Shown: positions 8,817 to 18,123 of the stretch, piece after piece
How the letters are laid out: each line of letters begins with the position of its first letter
Position numbering within the stretch: the first letter of the stretch is position 1
DNA from: MTP4 sp052056915
Lineage (GTDB): Archaea > Halobacteriota > Methanosarcinia > Methanosarcinales > Methanosarcinaceae
Direction of reading: 5' to 3'
DNA length: 64,000 nt
NCBI RefSeq assembly: GCF_052056915.1
Contig: NZ_CP195119.1
Coordinates: forward strand, 2,604,001-2,668,000
The notes under the pieces: model-generated
The model's database searches: none
Told to the model about the DNA's origin: nothing
Seen by the model: only the letters and a program-made list of their open reading frames with translations
Program-made: the position numbers and the translations under genes

Positions 8817-9110
8817 TTATGTTAACCCTGCTGAAAGCACAGTCAGAATTTTCTGCGCCATAAAAGTCCCAAGAATTATCACAACTGCAATTGAGAGGTA
8901 GATGGCAACGTTTCGGTATACGACGTCTTTTTCGGATCCTACCTTTATTCCCAGGGCTCCCCCGCAACCCTCACAGGGTGTAGAGCAACATCCGCATCCT
9001 AGCTGAATTTCATGGTTGGGGTTAGAGGGTGTTTTTCTGGGCGAAGAGTGCTGGTTTGAACTGGATGTTGGATTTATTACAGGCAGGATTTTTTTATTGG
9101 TTTCGGACAT
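8817..9110 (-). CDS. Small cysteine-rich membrane protein of unknown function
   Basis: About 97 residues from ATG 9110 (MSETNKKILP); an upstream start at 9176 is possible. A Ser/Pro/Asn-rich N-terminus precedes a cysteine cluster CGCCSTPCEGCGG (five Cys) and one C-terminal membrane helix (VAIYLSIAVVIILGTFMAQK). The Cys cluster could bind a metal or Fe-S centre on the cytoplasmic side, but no family is recognised. It converges on the RNase P gene with 24 bp between the stops. Confidence 0.6.
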   Translation of the reverse strand: MSETNKKILPVINPTSSSNQHSSPRKTPSNPNHEIQLGCGCCSTPCEGCGGALGIKVGSEKDVVYRNVAIYLSIAVVIILGTFMAQKILTVLSAGLT

Positions 9111-9251
9111 AAGTGTTTTTTTCACTCCTAACTGATATAAACATTGTTTTTCCTTCCGGAAACTTTGTAAGGTCATTTCGGACCGGGCAGTTTTTTGAAA
9201 GGTAATAAGTTTGGAACGGATGAAGGGCTTGGACCTCTAAACTTTTGAGCT

Positions 9252-9545
9252 TTACCTGGTTCGAGTCTTTTTTATGCCTGCCGAGATTTGTTTTGCAATC
9301 ACGGATTTAGGGCCCTTGTTGTCTACGAGCACCCTGCCGCTCACTTCCCACCAGGCCTTGGGATAAGCTTTTTCAGGTTCAACTTCAGGGTTAAGGCCCA
9401 GTTCAAGGGCTGCTTTTTTTATTTCATTGAGCTGAGGCTCTTTTACCGAACTTTTCCGGGAGATAATTCTTCCGTTGCTTCTGGATCTGGTCTGGTCTAT
9501 ATATACGGGCCAGATTACAAGTTTTCCCTTGTCTTTCATCATCAT
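9252..9545 (-). CDS. srp19: Signal recognition particle 19 kDa protein
   Basis: 97 residues. Binds 7S RNA and helps SRP54 assemble for co-translational protein targeting. Recognised by KLVIWPVYIDQTRSRSNGR, RKSSVKEPQLNEIKKAALEL and the basic C-terminus IKKTRTR. Three consecutive ATG codons open the frame; the third (MKDKGKLVIW) matches where archaeal homologs normally begin. Length is normal for the family. Confidence 0.92.
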   Translation of the reverse strand: MMMKDKGKLVIWPVYIDQTRSRSNGRIISRKSSVKEPQLNEIKKAALELGLNPEVEPEKAYPKAWWEVSGRVLVDNKGPKSVIAKQISAGIKKTRTR

Positions 9546-9789
9546 ACGCTATCTATTTTCTAGATTGTTTTCATGAAATTTAAAACTGCCCCGGAAAGGT
9601 CCTGAGAGCAGGCGGACCTGCTGTCCTGGAAAGTGTGAATTCAAATGATCCCTCTGAATCCTGTTCATGGAATTAATTTAGCTAGTTATCCCAGCTCCTG
9701 TGCATGGGATACATTCAACCGGTTCTTCGGGAATCCCACAACCTTCAGTTATTTATATTTTTCAGACAATCTCTTCTCTGGTGTTTTAA

Positions 9790-10047
9790 ATGATTCCGGG
9801 ATTTGCAATTGATGAAAAAGTCAGGGCGTATGTCCGGAAAAGCGGGCAGGACTTCAGGCTCTCTACCTCTCCCGAGGGGCCTGTTTTGATGCCGCTTGGA
9901 TCTGTCTCTGCGAAGCCTTCTGACCTGAAAATTCTTCTCGGAGGCAACGTCCTGTATGTCTCAAAGCTTCAGGCCAAATATATTAAAAAGATAGACTGGC
10001 CCATGGTGGAACGATATCTGGATTCCGGTGGAGATTCCGGGGTCTGA
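9790..10047 (+). CDS. Conserved small hypothetical protein
   Basis: 85 residues, soluble, not recognised. The sequence MIPGFAIDEKVRAYVRKSGQ shows balanced codon use like its neighbours and the frame is well bounded. A TATA-like TATTTATATTT at 9750-9760 lies ~30-40 nt before the ATG, so the transcript may have a very short leader. No motif or partner gene suggests a function. Confidence 0.65.
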   Translation: MIPGFAIDEKVRAYVRKSGQDFRLSTSPEGPVLMPLGSVSAKPSDLKILLGGNVLYVSKLQAKYIKKIDWPMVERYLDSGGDSGV

Positions 10048-10282
10048 GTTTTCCGGGTTTTTCCGTAATCTTTTCTGCTTCGGAGGGTTCGGAGAGGTGT
10101 TTTGGCTGTTCATTTCAGGCTGCCCATTCAGGCCGGGTATCCGTTTTGTTTATTAAGATGGGGACGCATAGGATAAAAGCTGACATTTACCCTGGCCCTG
10201 CAAAGTCCTCTTTTCCGGGGGAACAGGAGATTGCCGCAGGTTGAAAATATACACACTCTAAACTGAATGGGAGAAGTTGTCC

Positions 10283-11149
10283 GTGAAAATGAGAACTAAG
10301 GCTTTGTTTGCGCTCCTGGCCCTTCTGGTGGTCTTCGTATCGGGCTGTATCGAAGAAACGGAAGAAATTGTCCTTGATGAGTCGGGGAACGCTTCTTCCT
10401 ATGAATTTGAAGTTTTTGTGGATGAAGGCGGGACCGGAATTCCAGCAAATACCACCACGTATTATCCCCTTGGAAACAATACGGAAGTCCGGGTCGTCAA
10501 TATGGTCATAGATGCCAGCAAGCTGGAGATTTTCCCCACCGAATCCTTTGGCGGAAGTCCCGAGGAAGTTCCCATCGAAAACCTCGTCCTGCTTGTAGAG
10601 CCTTCGAATGCAACGGAGGCAGACCTGGATACCTTCCAGGAACTTTCTGAAAGGAGTGAGCTTTCGGACCTCAATTATACCCTGACCAGGGAAAACCGCC
10701 GCAATATGAAAGTCATAAACCTGGATTTTGAGGAAAATGTAACGGGTTTTATTGCTTACACCCTTAAAATGCCGGGAGCCCAGAATCTCGCTATCATGAG
10801 GCCTGATTCGGAGTTCATCCGTGTGGTAATTCCGGAAGGTTATGCCACGGGCAACCGTGTTTTCGGGATACCCAGGCCAGAGCCTTATGCCGTGGAAGAG
10901 GATGAGCTAGGCAGGCAGACCTTTCTCTGGATTGCCTCGGAAATGGATGAAAGGGAGCAGACTATCCAGGTGAAGTATTACCGTGAGTCTTCTCCTCTGT
11001 ACTTCTTTGCGGCAATCGTTGCCCTTCTTTTCGGGGTTGTGATGGTTTTCGTGCACTACTCAAGAAGCAAGAAGGAACTCCTGAAGGTCAGGGAAATTTT
11101 TGAACTTGAAAAGGAATACGAGGAAAAAGAAAAGCGCAAAAGAAAATAA
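10283..11149 (+). CDS. Membrane-anchored lipoprotein-like protein of unknown function
   Basis: About 288 residues. Signal sequence KALFALLALLVVFVSGC with a lipobox-like VSGC, a ~220-residue extracellular region, and a membrane helix near the end (LYFFAAIVALLFGVVMVFVH) followed by a strongly charged tail (RSKKELLKVREI then EKEYEEKEKRKRK). The GTG at 10283 is preferred because GGGAGAAG ends 6 nt upstream; TTG 10277 or ATG 10289 are alternatives. No family recognised; likely a cell-surface protein with a cytoplasmic coiled-coil tail. Confidence 0.7.
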   Translation: MKMRTKALFALLALLVVFVSGCIEETEEIVLDESGNASSYEFEVFVDEGGTGIPANTTTYYPLGNNTEVRVVNMVIDASKLEIFPTESFGGSPEEVPIENLVLLVEPSNATEADLDTFQELSERSELSDLNYTLTRENRRNMKVINLDFEENVTGFIAYTLKMPGAQNLAIMRPDSEFIRVVIPEGYATGNRVFGIPRPEPYAVEEDELGRQTFLWIASEMDEREQTIQVKYYRESSPLYFFAAIVALLFGVVMVFVHYSRSKKELLKVREIFELEKEYEEKEKRKRK

Positions 11150-11236
11150 GCTCCTTTCCTCACAAATTTATAGGTTCCTAATTATTTTTTGATCAACCCT
11201 CATCTATTTATCCTGACATGTCTATAAATTATCTTA

Positions 11237-11926
11237 ATGAAAGCCTGGATACAAGTTCGGTTAAAATCCTTCTTTTCGTCAAAGTCGGGGTCAGATGCTG
11301 CCGTTCCTGTAATAGGCTCCCTTATTCTTTTGATGATTTTGTTTATACTTGTGGGGTTAGCTGCGTCCAGTTTCTTCGATAGCTCTCGGGGGGGCGCAAG
11401 TTTCCAGTCACCTGTGGCAAAAATCGATCTTGAATCCTGTGAGGGGGGACTTTACGGTGTTGGTCCGACGGATGAAAGAGTCACGCTTGAAGAAAACCAG
11501 ATAATGCTTGAGCATAAAGGGGGGGACTCACTACCTGTTAAAACCACTTCTATTCGAATTAGTGGGTATGGAAATTCCTACCGTGGAGTTGTTGGAACCA
11601 AGGGGAGTGGCAGAGTAGAAGGGAACACCATTGTCCACTACGAAGACCTGAGTTCGGAAGGTAAGAATCCTGACTACATGGACCGAAATGGTGCCGCTCT
11701 TGAAGACGGTTTCTGGGATGTCGGGGAAAGATTAATTCTCTGCGGGCAGGATAGTGCGGAAGGTGATTCGTATTCCAGTGTCAAAGTAAGTGTTGGTGGA
11801 GGGAAGAACACCTCGGACAACTACGGCTTCAAGGCAGGGTCTGAAATTAGCTTAAAGGTCATTGACAGCGAAGGGCGGAACGTTATTGCGGACAGGACGG
11901 CGGCTGTGGAATTTGTAAAAGACTGA
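11237..11926 (+). CDS. Archaeal type IV pilin-like surface protein
   Basis: 229 residues. The N-terminus has a basic leader, then SGSDAAVPVIGSLILLMILF, the layout of archaeal class III signal peptides and the pilin N-terminal domain (DUF1628-like): cleavage before a ~20-residue hydrophobic helix. The rest is a Gly/Ser-rich beta domain (VAKIDLESCEGGLYGVGPTD). Probably a pilus or surface-filament subunit assembled by a type IV pilus machinery not encoded here. TATA-like DNA lies immediately upstream. Confidence 0.75.
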   Translation: MKAWIQVRLKSFFSSKSGSDAAVPVIGSLILLMILFILVGLAASSFFDSSRGGASFQSPVAKIDLESCEGGLYGVGPTDERVTLEENQIMLEHKGGDSLPVKTTSIRISGYGNSYRGVVGTKGSGRVEGNTIVHYEDLSSEGKNPDYMDRNGAALEDGFWDVGERLILCGQDSAEGDSYSSVKVSVGGGKNTSDNYGFKAGSEISLKVIDSEGRNVIADRTAAVEFVKD

Positions 11927-11999
11927 GTCTTAATGAAAAAAGATCAGAGCTCCTTTCCTGGCATCTTGTTGAGCTGGAGCTCCGTCTTAAAATGTGTTC

Positions 12000-12110
12000 A
12001 TATTTATTTTCGTTTTTCTGTTTTGTTTACTGTTTTGTTTGCTGTTTCATTTTGCTGTTTCATTTTGCTGGTTTTTCTTTCTGTGTTTGTTTACTGTTTT
12101 TCACGTTTCT
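12000..12110. repeat. Degenerate TTTTG-rich tandem repeats
   Basis: T-rich segment with repeats such as GCTGTTTCATTTT (twice in tandem). It lies between the converging pilin-like and binding-protein genes. Short frames through it look like low-complexity artefacts. Confidence 0.6.
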
Positions 12111-12129
12111 CTGTGGCTCAGGGTTCCCT

Positions 12130-13770
12130 TTAACTCTGGCTTTCGATGTACATTTCAGGGTTCAGGAAGTATCCATGCACCGTGGTATCGAAGACCAGGC
12201 CCTTGATCGAGTCTTTCCTGGCCGCTGCGCAGCCGTAGTAGCAGACGGGGATGATGGGCTGCTCTTCGTGGACATATGCCTGGACCTCATCGAATTTCGA
12301 ATAGCGAAGTTCGGGGTCTGCGATTCCGTTTGCCTCTGTGATCATGCCATCAAGTTCGGGGTTTGAGTACCCTCCCCGGTTCCCGTCTCCGCCTGTCATG
12401 TACATGTCGTTGAAGACATAGCTCGGGTCTGCAACATTCGAGACTCCCATGGTCGAGAGCAAGAGGTCCCAGTCGCCTTCCTTCAGCCTGTCCGAGATGC
12501 CTCCCCATTCCATCACTTCGTACCTTACACCAATTCCAAGTTCCCTGTACTGGGCTGCCATTGCTTCTCCAATGGGAGGAAGCCCCGGGCGGTTAGGGTA
12601 GGTCAGAAGGCTCAGGGTCAGGCTCTCTCCGGCTTTTTCTCTTATCCCATCTCCGTCTGAATCGGTCCATCCGGCTTCGGAAAGCAGCTCTTTTGCTTTT
12701 TCGGGGTTGTAGGGGTAGGGTTCAAGATCCCTGTTTACCCAGTGCATTTCAGGCAGGAATATTCCTGTGGCGGGTCTCCCTACCTCAAAGAGTACGTTTT
12801 CAACCATTTCTTCCCTGTTTATGCCGTAAGAGAGAGCCTGCCTGACCTTTTTGTCGGAAAGGGCTTCTTGCTTTGCATTCATCTCCAGGATGTACTCGTT
12901 TGCCGTGTCGAACCTCTCAACCGTGATCCCGGGAAGGGCGTCCAGGCGGTCCACCTCGTTGTAGGGGACATCAAGGGTGTAATCGATTTCCCCGCTTTCG
13001 ATTGCCATTGCCCGGGTATTCGGGTCTTCCATTGTCCTGAAAATGACCCTGTCAAGTCCGGGTTCCCCTCCCCACCAGTTTTCGTTCTTCACGAACACAA
13101 GGGTATAGTCCCGGTCGTCATAGGACTCGATTTTAAAAGGTCCTGTCCCGATCGGCACCCCCATTTCCCTGTTTTCGTCTATGGATTTAGGGCTGAAGAT
13201 TGCGGCTTTTGAATAGTGCAGGGTTTCGGGCAGAACGGGATTTGGATCTGTTGTGCGGATTTGCAGGGTATGCTTGTCCAGCGCGTCAATACTTTCGATC
13301 TTTGTCAGCTGGGCGAGTTTGTTATTGTGCTCGATGTCCCATTCCAGGGAAAACTTCACGTCTTCGGCGGTAAAGGGGTCTCCGTTGCTGAAGAGCACGT
13401 CTTTTCTCAATTCGAATTCCCAGGTACTGCTGTCAATCGCTTCCCAGGAGGTGGCAAGATAGGGTTTTAAGGAAAAGTCGTTATTGCATTTAACCAGGTA
13501 CTCGGTAACAAGTTCGTTTGTCTCCTCGCAGACAAGGGGGTCAATGCTCTGGACTGCCCACATAACCCCCATTGTAAGGGTTTTTTCTCCTTCAGCTTCG
13601 GGTGAAGGTGAGGATTTTGATTCTCCTGCCCCGCCTTCCCCCTCCCCGGGCGAATCCGTGCAGCCCGAACTGCAGAGAGATGCGGTCAGGATGAAGAGGA
13701 CAAGCATAAGCGTAAGGACTGAAGCCCCTTTTTTTGAAGATCCTGTTTTCGCTGTTTTCGCTATTTTCAT
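12130..13770 (-). CDS. ABC transporter solute-binding lipoprotein, peptide/nickel family (SBP_bac_5), copy 1
   Basis: 546 residues. Signal sequence with lipobox SLCSSGC, a Ser/Pro/Gly/Glu-rich linker, then a family-5 binding fold (SWEAIDSSTWEFELRKDVLF, FTAEDVKFSLEW, VPIGTGPFKIESYDDRDY). Start chosen at ATG 13770 with GGATGAT-type ribosome-binding sequence. Last gene of the eight-gene transport operon, following a methyltransferase. The ligand could be nickel, a metal chelate or an oligopeptide; the sequence alone does not decide. Confidence 0.88.
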   Translation of the reverse strand: MKIAKTAKTGSSKKGASVLTLMLVLFILTASLCSSGCTDSPGEGEGGAGESKSSPSPEAEGEKTLTMGVMWAVQSIDPLVCEETNELVTEYLVKCNNDFSLKPYLATSWEAIDSSTWEFELRKDVLFSNGDPFTAEDVKFSLEWDIEHNNKLAQLTKIESIDALDKHTLQIRTTDPNPVLPETLHYSKAAIFSPKSIDENREMGVPIGTGPFKIESYDDRDYTLVFVKNENWWGGEPGLDRVIFRTMEDPNTRAMAIESGEIDYTLDVPYNEVDRLDALPGITVERFDTANEYILEMNAKQEALSDKKVRQALSYGINREEMVENVLFEVGRPATGIFLPEMHWVNRDLEPYPYNPEKAKELLSEAGWTDSDGDGIREKAGESLTLSLLTYPNRPGLPPIGEAMAAQYRELGIGVRYEVMEWGGISDRLKEGDWDLLLSTMGVSNVADPSYVFNDMYMTGGDGNRGGYSNPELDGMITEANGIADPELRYSKFDEVQAYVHEEQPIIPVCYYGCAAARKDSIKGLVFDTTVHGYFLNPEMYIESQS

Positions 13771-13796
13771 GGAATCATCCTTCCTGATTCTTTTTC

Positions 13797-13880
13797 TCCT
13801 CAATTTCTTCCGGGATTATTTTTTCACTCAAGCTCTTCCGGAATTCTTTTTTCCTCAAGTTCTTCCGGGATTATTTTTCC
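13797..13880. repeat. Three degenerate ~28-bp tandem repeats between methyltransferase and binding-protein genes
   Basis: Three copies of a unit of the form CTCAAGTTCTTCCGGGATTA plus TTTTTC, overlapping the end of the methyltransferase gene. Equivalent in position to the 15-bp repeat array at the other methyltransferase/binding-protein junction of the operon. Confidence 0.75.
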
Positions 13881-14632
13881 CCGTAGATCAGATGATATTT
13901 GTAATTGAAGGCTATCCGCTTCCGAAGCGGCATCTTCCTTTTCTGGAGATCGATAAGCTCTTTCAGGTCCAGGTCCCCGACATTTTTGAAGCTGGCCGCC
14001 CTGAAGTAATCAAGCGTTTTTTCCGGGGGAGCCCCATGAGGGTTGGGAAGTTCGCTGTTGATCTCCCTTGAGTAGTACCCTTTCCGGGGATTTCTCTTCT
14101 CGACCAGCAGGGTACAGAGGTCGCTTATAAGCCTCCTCGTTTTGGTTTCGAGCGAGCCGTCGTTCCAGAGCCCATCGACTACCAGAAGCACTCCCCCCTC
14201 CTTTAGCACCCGTTTCCAGTTCCGGACCGCAACATCCGGGTGAGGAAGGGTCCAGAGGAGGTGGCGGTTGACAACTACGTCGAATGTTTGTGCCTCAAAA
14301 GGGGGTATTTCGGCATCTCCTTTCCTGAAGGTGGTGTCAAACCCTTTACCGGTTGCCTTTGCCCTCGCTTTTTCAAGCATTTTATCCGAAAGGTCAAGCC
14401 CTGTTACACGGTGGCCCATTTCAGCAAACAGGAACCCGATCTCGCAGGTCCCGCAGCCCACATCGAGCACTTCAAGCCTGCCCGGGGGAAGGAGGCTTTT
14501 GAAAAGCTGTTTCCAGGCTTCTTTTTCTGTTTCGGTCTGGATCCCGTGCCCTTCATGGCTGTCGTAGGTTTCGGATGAAACGTCCCAGATCCGGGCAATG
14601 TTTTGTTTGATCTTATTTTCTTGAACGGGCAT
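13871..14632 (-). CDS. SAM-dependent class I methyltransferase, copy 1
   Basis: 253 residues. The SAM-binding motif LEVLDVGCGTCEIG and the acidic loop TGLDLSDKMLEKA are followed by VNRHLLWTLPHPDVAVRNWK. The ATG at 14632 lies inside the end of the ATPase gene and has GAGGT 9 nt upstream. Its paralog opens the same operon. A methyltransferase embedded in a metal/peptide import operon suggests modification of the transported ligand or of a metallophore; this is inference, since the acceptor cannot be read from sequence. Confidence 0.85.
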   Translation of the reverse strand: MPVQENKIKQNIARIWDVSSETYDSHEGHGIQTETEKEAWKQLFKSLLPPGRLEVLDVGCGTCEIGFLFAEMGHRVTGLDLSDKMLEKARAKATGKGFDTTFRKGDAEIPPFEAQTFDVVVNRHLLWTLPHPDVAVRNWKRVLKEGGVLLVVDGLWNDGSLETKTRRLISDLCTLLVEKRNPRKGYYSREINSELPNPHGAPPEKTLDYFRAASFKNVGDLDLKELIDLQKRKMPLRKRIAFNYKYHLIYGEK

Positions 14633-15341
14633 GTTTTGATACCTCTTTTTTCCTGACATCTTCAATCGAAGCTATGTTTCCGTTTTCCAGGTAAGCTATC
14701 CTGTGGCAGACCCTCCTCAGGACGTCGAGGTCGTGGGAGATCAGCAGGTAGGAAACTCCCGTTTCCCTCTGGACTTTCTGCATAAGGCGCAGGATCTGGG
14801 CCTGGACCGAGACATCGAGCATGGACGTGGGTTCGTCCGCAACCACAAAATCCGGAGATAAGGACATAATCCTGGCAAGCACCACTCTCTGGATCTCTCC
14901 CCCGCTGAGCTGGTTCGGGTAGCGGGCCAGGTGTTCCGGGCGAAGCCCGGTCAGCTCTGCCAGCTCTTCGACCCTCTCCAGGAGCTCGGTTTTTTTGAGC
15001 CCGGCCCGGACTCTGAGAGGTTCTACCAGGCTGTCAAAGGCTTTCATCCTGGGGTCAAGGGACGTTTCCGGGTGCTGGAAAATCATCTGGATTTTCGGGC
15101 GCAGGTCCCGGAACTCTTTTTTCCCCATGCCCAGAATATTTTTCCCGTGGACAAGGATTTCCCCGTCCGTGGGTTTCTCAAGCCCCATTATACACCTGCC
15201 GATAGTGGTCTTTCCGGAACCGCTTTTCCCGAATAGTCCCAGGGTTTCCCCGGGCGCTACCGAGAAACTGACGTTTTTGAACACCTCGGCATCCCCAAAG
15301 CTCATTTTCAGTCCGTTTACTGCAAGGACCGGAGATGGCAC
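14613..15341 (-). CDS. ABC transporter ATP-binding protein, Opp/Nik type (NikE/OppF-like)
   Basis: 242 residues. Walker A GLFGKSGSGKTTIG, signature NQLSGGEIQRVVLARI, Walker B DFVVADEPTSMLD and H-loop LLISHDLDVL are all intact. It lacks the C-terminal oligopeptide-transporter extension present in its partner. Its start overlaps the partner's end by 25 nt, and its end overlaps the methyltransferase start. One of two ATPases driving the importer from the cytoplasmic face. Confidence 0.9.
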   Translation of the reverse strand: MPSPVLAVNGLKMSFGDAEVFKNVSFSVAPGETLGLFGKSGSGKTTIGRCIMGLEKPTDGEILVHGKNILGMGKKEFRDLRPKIQMIFQHPETSLDPRMKAFDSLVEPLRVRAGLKKTELLERVEELAELTGLRPEHLARYPNQLSGGEIQRVVLARIMSLSPDFVVADEPTSMLDVSVQAQILRLMQKVQRETGVSYLLISHDLDVLRRVCHRIAYLENGNIASIEDVRKKEVSKHARSRK

Positions 15342-16258
15342 CTGATCCCCCCTCCTTCATGGTTTTGCATTTCCGGATGCCGCCTGGAACACTCAACGGC
15401 TGCGTACCTGCACCGTTCATGGAAAAAACAACCCTCAGGAAGCCTTATCCGGCTCGGGCTCTGCCCGCTCAGGGGGACAAGCCCGTTTCGGGGATGGGCC
15501 CGGATAAGCCCTTTTGTGTAAGGGTGTCCCGGGGAATGCAGGACTTTTGAGGCTTCATCCAGTTCCACGACCTCCCCTGCGTACATCACGGCGACCCTGT
15601 CGCAGACCTCATGGGCCAGGTCAAGGTCGTGGGTGATCAGGAGCATGGTCTTGCCGTATTCGTTTTTTATTTTAGTAAACAGTTCCACGGCTCCTGCCCT
15701 GGCTTCCGGGTCCAGCCCTTTTGTAGGCTCGTCCGCGATCAAAAGTTCGGGCTCGAAGGAAAGGGACATGGCTGCAAGCAGCCTCTGCCTCATCCCTCCC
15801 GAAAGCTGGTGGGGGTAAAGGCCGCAGAGCTTTTCCGGGTCCTGCAAAAAGAGTTTTTTCATGAGCCCGAGGGCTTTTTTCATTCCCTCTTTTTTCTCAA
15901 TCCCTCTCCTTTCGAACACTTCTCCTATCTGAAGCCCGTTTTTAAGAGCCGGGTTCAGGGCCCCTGCGGGGTTCTGGGGCATCAGGGAGATGCGTTTTCC
16001 CCGGATTTTCCGGAGTTCGGAGGGCTCCAGGGAAAAGAGTTCCTTTCCGGCAAAGCAAACGTTTCCGGAAACCCTGGCATTTGCCGGGAGGAGCCGGAGC
16101 AGGGCAAGCCCTACAACGGATTTTCCTGATCCGCTCTCCCCGATTATCCCGAAGGTTTCCCCTTCCCTGACGTCAAAAGATACTTTTGAGACTGCTTTTA
16201 CGCTGCCTTCCCCGGCGGGGAATTCCACGGAGAGTTCTCCTATTTCAAGCAGGCTCAA
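15317..16258 (-). CDS. ABC transporter ATP-binding protein, Opp/Nik type (NikD/OppD-like)
   Basis: 313 residues. Walker A GIIGESGSGKSVVG, signature QLSGGMRQRLLAAMSL, Walker B ELLIADEPTKGLD and H-loop LLITHDLDLA. The C-terminal extension has HPGHPYTKGLIRAHPR and a cysteine-containing segment GCFFHERCRYAAVECSRRHP as in OppD/DppD proteins, where these Cys can hold an Fe-S cluster. It overlaps the permease stop by a few bases. Confidence 0.9.
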   Translation of the reverse strand: MSLLEIGELSVEFPAGEGSVKAVSKVSFDVREGETFGIIGESGSGKSVVGLALLRLLPANARVSGNVCFAGKELFSLEPSELRKIRGKRISLMPQNPAGALNPALKNGLQIGEVFERRGIEKKEGMKKALGLMKKLFLQDPEKLCGLYPHQLSGGMRQRLLAAMSLSFEPELLIADEPTKGLDPEARAGAVELFTKIKNEYGKTMLLITHDLDLAHEVCDRVAVMYAGEVVELDEASKVLHSPGHPYTKGLIRAHPRNGLVPLSGQSPSRIRLPEGCFFHERCRYAAVECSRRHPEMQNHEGGGIRCHLRSLQ

Positions 16259-17160
16259 TACATCTCCCCTCCTTCATGGTGCGGGTCCAGGATGTCCCGG
16301 ATGCCGTCTCCCAGGATGCTGAATATTACAACAACGAAGGTGATGGCAAGCCCCGGGAAGATGGTCTGGTGAGGAGCCGTCCTCATGAACTCCTTTCCTG
16401 CGGAAAGCATCGCCCCCCACTCCGGGACATCGGCAGGCAGGCCTATTCCCAGGAAACTTAAGGTGGCGATGGAAAGGATGACGTGCCCCAGGTCGATTGT
16501 GGCAAGCACGAGGAGAGGGGCTATGGCATTGGGCACGATGTGTTTGCGGATGATGTGAAAGTCTCCTGCCCCGCTTGTCACGGCGGAAAGGACAAATTCC
16601 TGTTTTTTGAGGGAGAGGGCCTGCCCCCTCATCAGCCGTGCGTACCTTGCCCACTGGACAACCGAGAGGGCAAGCACCAGGTTAAAAACCCCGCTTCCGA
16701 GCACCCCCATGATGGTCAGGGCAAAGATCACTCCCGGGAAGGAGAGGAAGATGTCTATGACACTGGAGATGCTTTCGTCCACAAGCCCCCCGTAGTACCC
16801 TGCAGCACAGCCCGCGGCAATTCCCACGAACAGGGAAATGAGGACCACCCCAAAGGCGATGGAGAGGGAAATCCGGGCCCCTATGAGTATCCTGCTCAGG
16901 AGGTCCCTTCCCAGGTAATCCGTGCCCAGCAGGTGGCCTTCGGAAGGGCCGAGGTTCTTGTTCTTGAGATCGATTGCGTTCGGGTCATAAGGAGAGAGCA
17001 TGGGGGCAAAAAGGGCAACCCCTGCAAAAAGCACAAGCGCGGCCAGGGCAAAAAGCATGTCCTTCCTTTGAAAGACCCTTTTTGCAAACTCGCCGCCGTA
17101 TTCCCCAAGCTGCGGCAAAAAGCCTTCTCTCCTGAATCTGTCAGCAAATACGTTATCCAT
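16255..17160 (-). CDS. ABC transporter permease, Opp/Nik type (NikC/OppC-like)
   Basis: 301 residues with about six membrane helices. The first helix (MLFALAALVLFAGVALFAP) is followed by MLSPYDPNAIDLKNKNLGPS and HLLGTDYLGRDLLSRILIGA, the hallmark of DppC/OppC proteins. The EAA-loop region is AVTSGAGDFHIIRKHIVPNA. Four bases separate it from the other permease. Forms the membrane channel with it. Confidence 0.9.
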   Translation of the reverse strand: MDNVFADRFRREGFLPQLGEYGGEFAKRVFQRKDMLFALAALVLFAGVALFAPMLSPYDPNAIDLKNKNLGPSEGHLLGTDYLGRDLLSRILIGARISLSIAFGVVLISLFVGIAAGCAAGYYGGLVDESISSVIDIFLSFPGVIFALTIMGVLGSGVFNLVLALSVVQWARYARLMRGQALSLKKQEFVLSAVTSGAGDFHIIRKHIVPNAIAPLLVLATIDLGHVILSIATLSFLGIGLPADVPEWGAMLSAGKEFMRTAPHQTIFPGLAITFVVVIFSILGDGIRDILDPHHEGGEMY

Positions 17161-17164
17161 GGTA

Positions 17165-18106
17165 TCAACCGTACCTTATCCGCGGGTCGAGATGCGTATA
17201 GAGCATATCCACAAGGAAGTTCACGAGGAGGAACATGCTTACAATGGCAAGCACGCAGCCCTGTACCATTGGCAGGTCCCTGGCTGAGATCGAGTCCACA
17301 AGGAGGCTCCCTATCCCCGGCCAGGCGAAGATCTTCTCGATCACAATGGTTCCCCCAAGCAGGTTTCCCATCTGGAACCCGATCACCGTGACCACGGGAA
17401 GCATTGCGTTTTTCAGGGCATGCCGGCTTATGATCTTCCTCAGGGGAAGCCCCTTGGCCTGTGCAAACCTGATGTATTCCTGCCCCAGGGTCTCGAGCAT
17501 GCTTGTCCTGGTGACCCTCATAACCGCTGCCATGGAGTGGAGAGAAAGGGCTGCTGCCGGCAGGAACAGGTTTTCCAGGCTTCCGTACCCTGCAACATGG
17601 ACAAGTTTCAGTTTCAGGGAAAATACCAGGATTAAAAGCAGGGCGACCCAGAAACAGGGCATGGAAACCCCAAACAGGGTCACAACCCTGAGAATGTGGT
17701 CGGAAATCCTGTTTTCCCTGAGTGCCGAATATATCCCGAGGCTTACCCCCGCCAGCACTGCGATTGCCATACTTGCCCCTGCAAGCTGGATGGTTGCCGG
17801 CAGGCGCAGGGCCAGGAGGTAAAGGACCGGTTTTCTAAAAACGTAGGAAGTCCCGATGCCCTCCCCCGTGACAGCGGCCTTCACCCACCTGAAAAACTGG
17901 ATGTAGAGGGGGTCGTCCAGGTTGTAGCGGCTTGAGATCTGGTTGAGCTGTTCTTCGGTTGCGCTTTCTTCCAGGCCCACGAAGGTATGTTTCAGGATCA
18001 GTTCGGCGGTGCCTCCGGGAATCACGTTCATAAGGAAAAAGGTCAGGGCACAGACCGCAAAAACCGTTAGCGCCATGAACCCGAGCCTTTTCAAGAAATA
18101 TCTCAT
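17165..18106 (-). CDS. ABC transporter permease, Opp/Nik type (NikB/OppB-like)
   Basis: 313 residues. N-terminal MRYFLKRLGFMALTVFAVCA with the usual VIPGGTAE segment, about six membrane helices, and the EAA-loop QAKGLPLRKIISRHALKNAM typical of DppB/NikB. Third gene of the operon, 200 bp after the first binding-protein gene. Length and motifs are complete. Confidence 0.9.
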   Translation of the reverse strand: MRYFLKRLGFMALTVFAVCALTFFLMNVIPGGTAELILKHTFVGLEESATEEQLNQISSRYNLDDPLYIQFFRWVKAAVTGEGIGTSYVFRKPVLYLLALRLPATIQLAGASMAIAVLAGVSLGIYSALRENRISDHILRVVTLFGVSMPCFWVALLLILVFSLKLKLVHVAGYGSLENLFLPAAALSLHSMAAVMRVTRTSMLETLGQEYIRFAQAKGLPLRKIISRHALKNAMLPVVTVIGFQMGNLLGGTIVIEKIFAWPGIGSLLVDSISARDLPMVQGCVLAIVSMFLLVNFLVDMLYTHLDPRIRYG

Positions 18107-18123
18107 GCTTCCTCCTCAAGGCC

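Noticed and set aside
9245..9275. tRNA-like GGTTCGAGTC near 9256
   Set aside because: It lies in the end of the srp19 gene and no cloverleaf can be built around it; no tRNA was found elsewhere.
11933..12133. 66-codon frame after the pilin-like gene
   Set aside because: Made of TTTTG-type repeats giving Phe/Val/Cys-rich low complexity.
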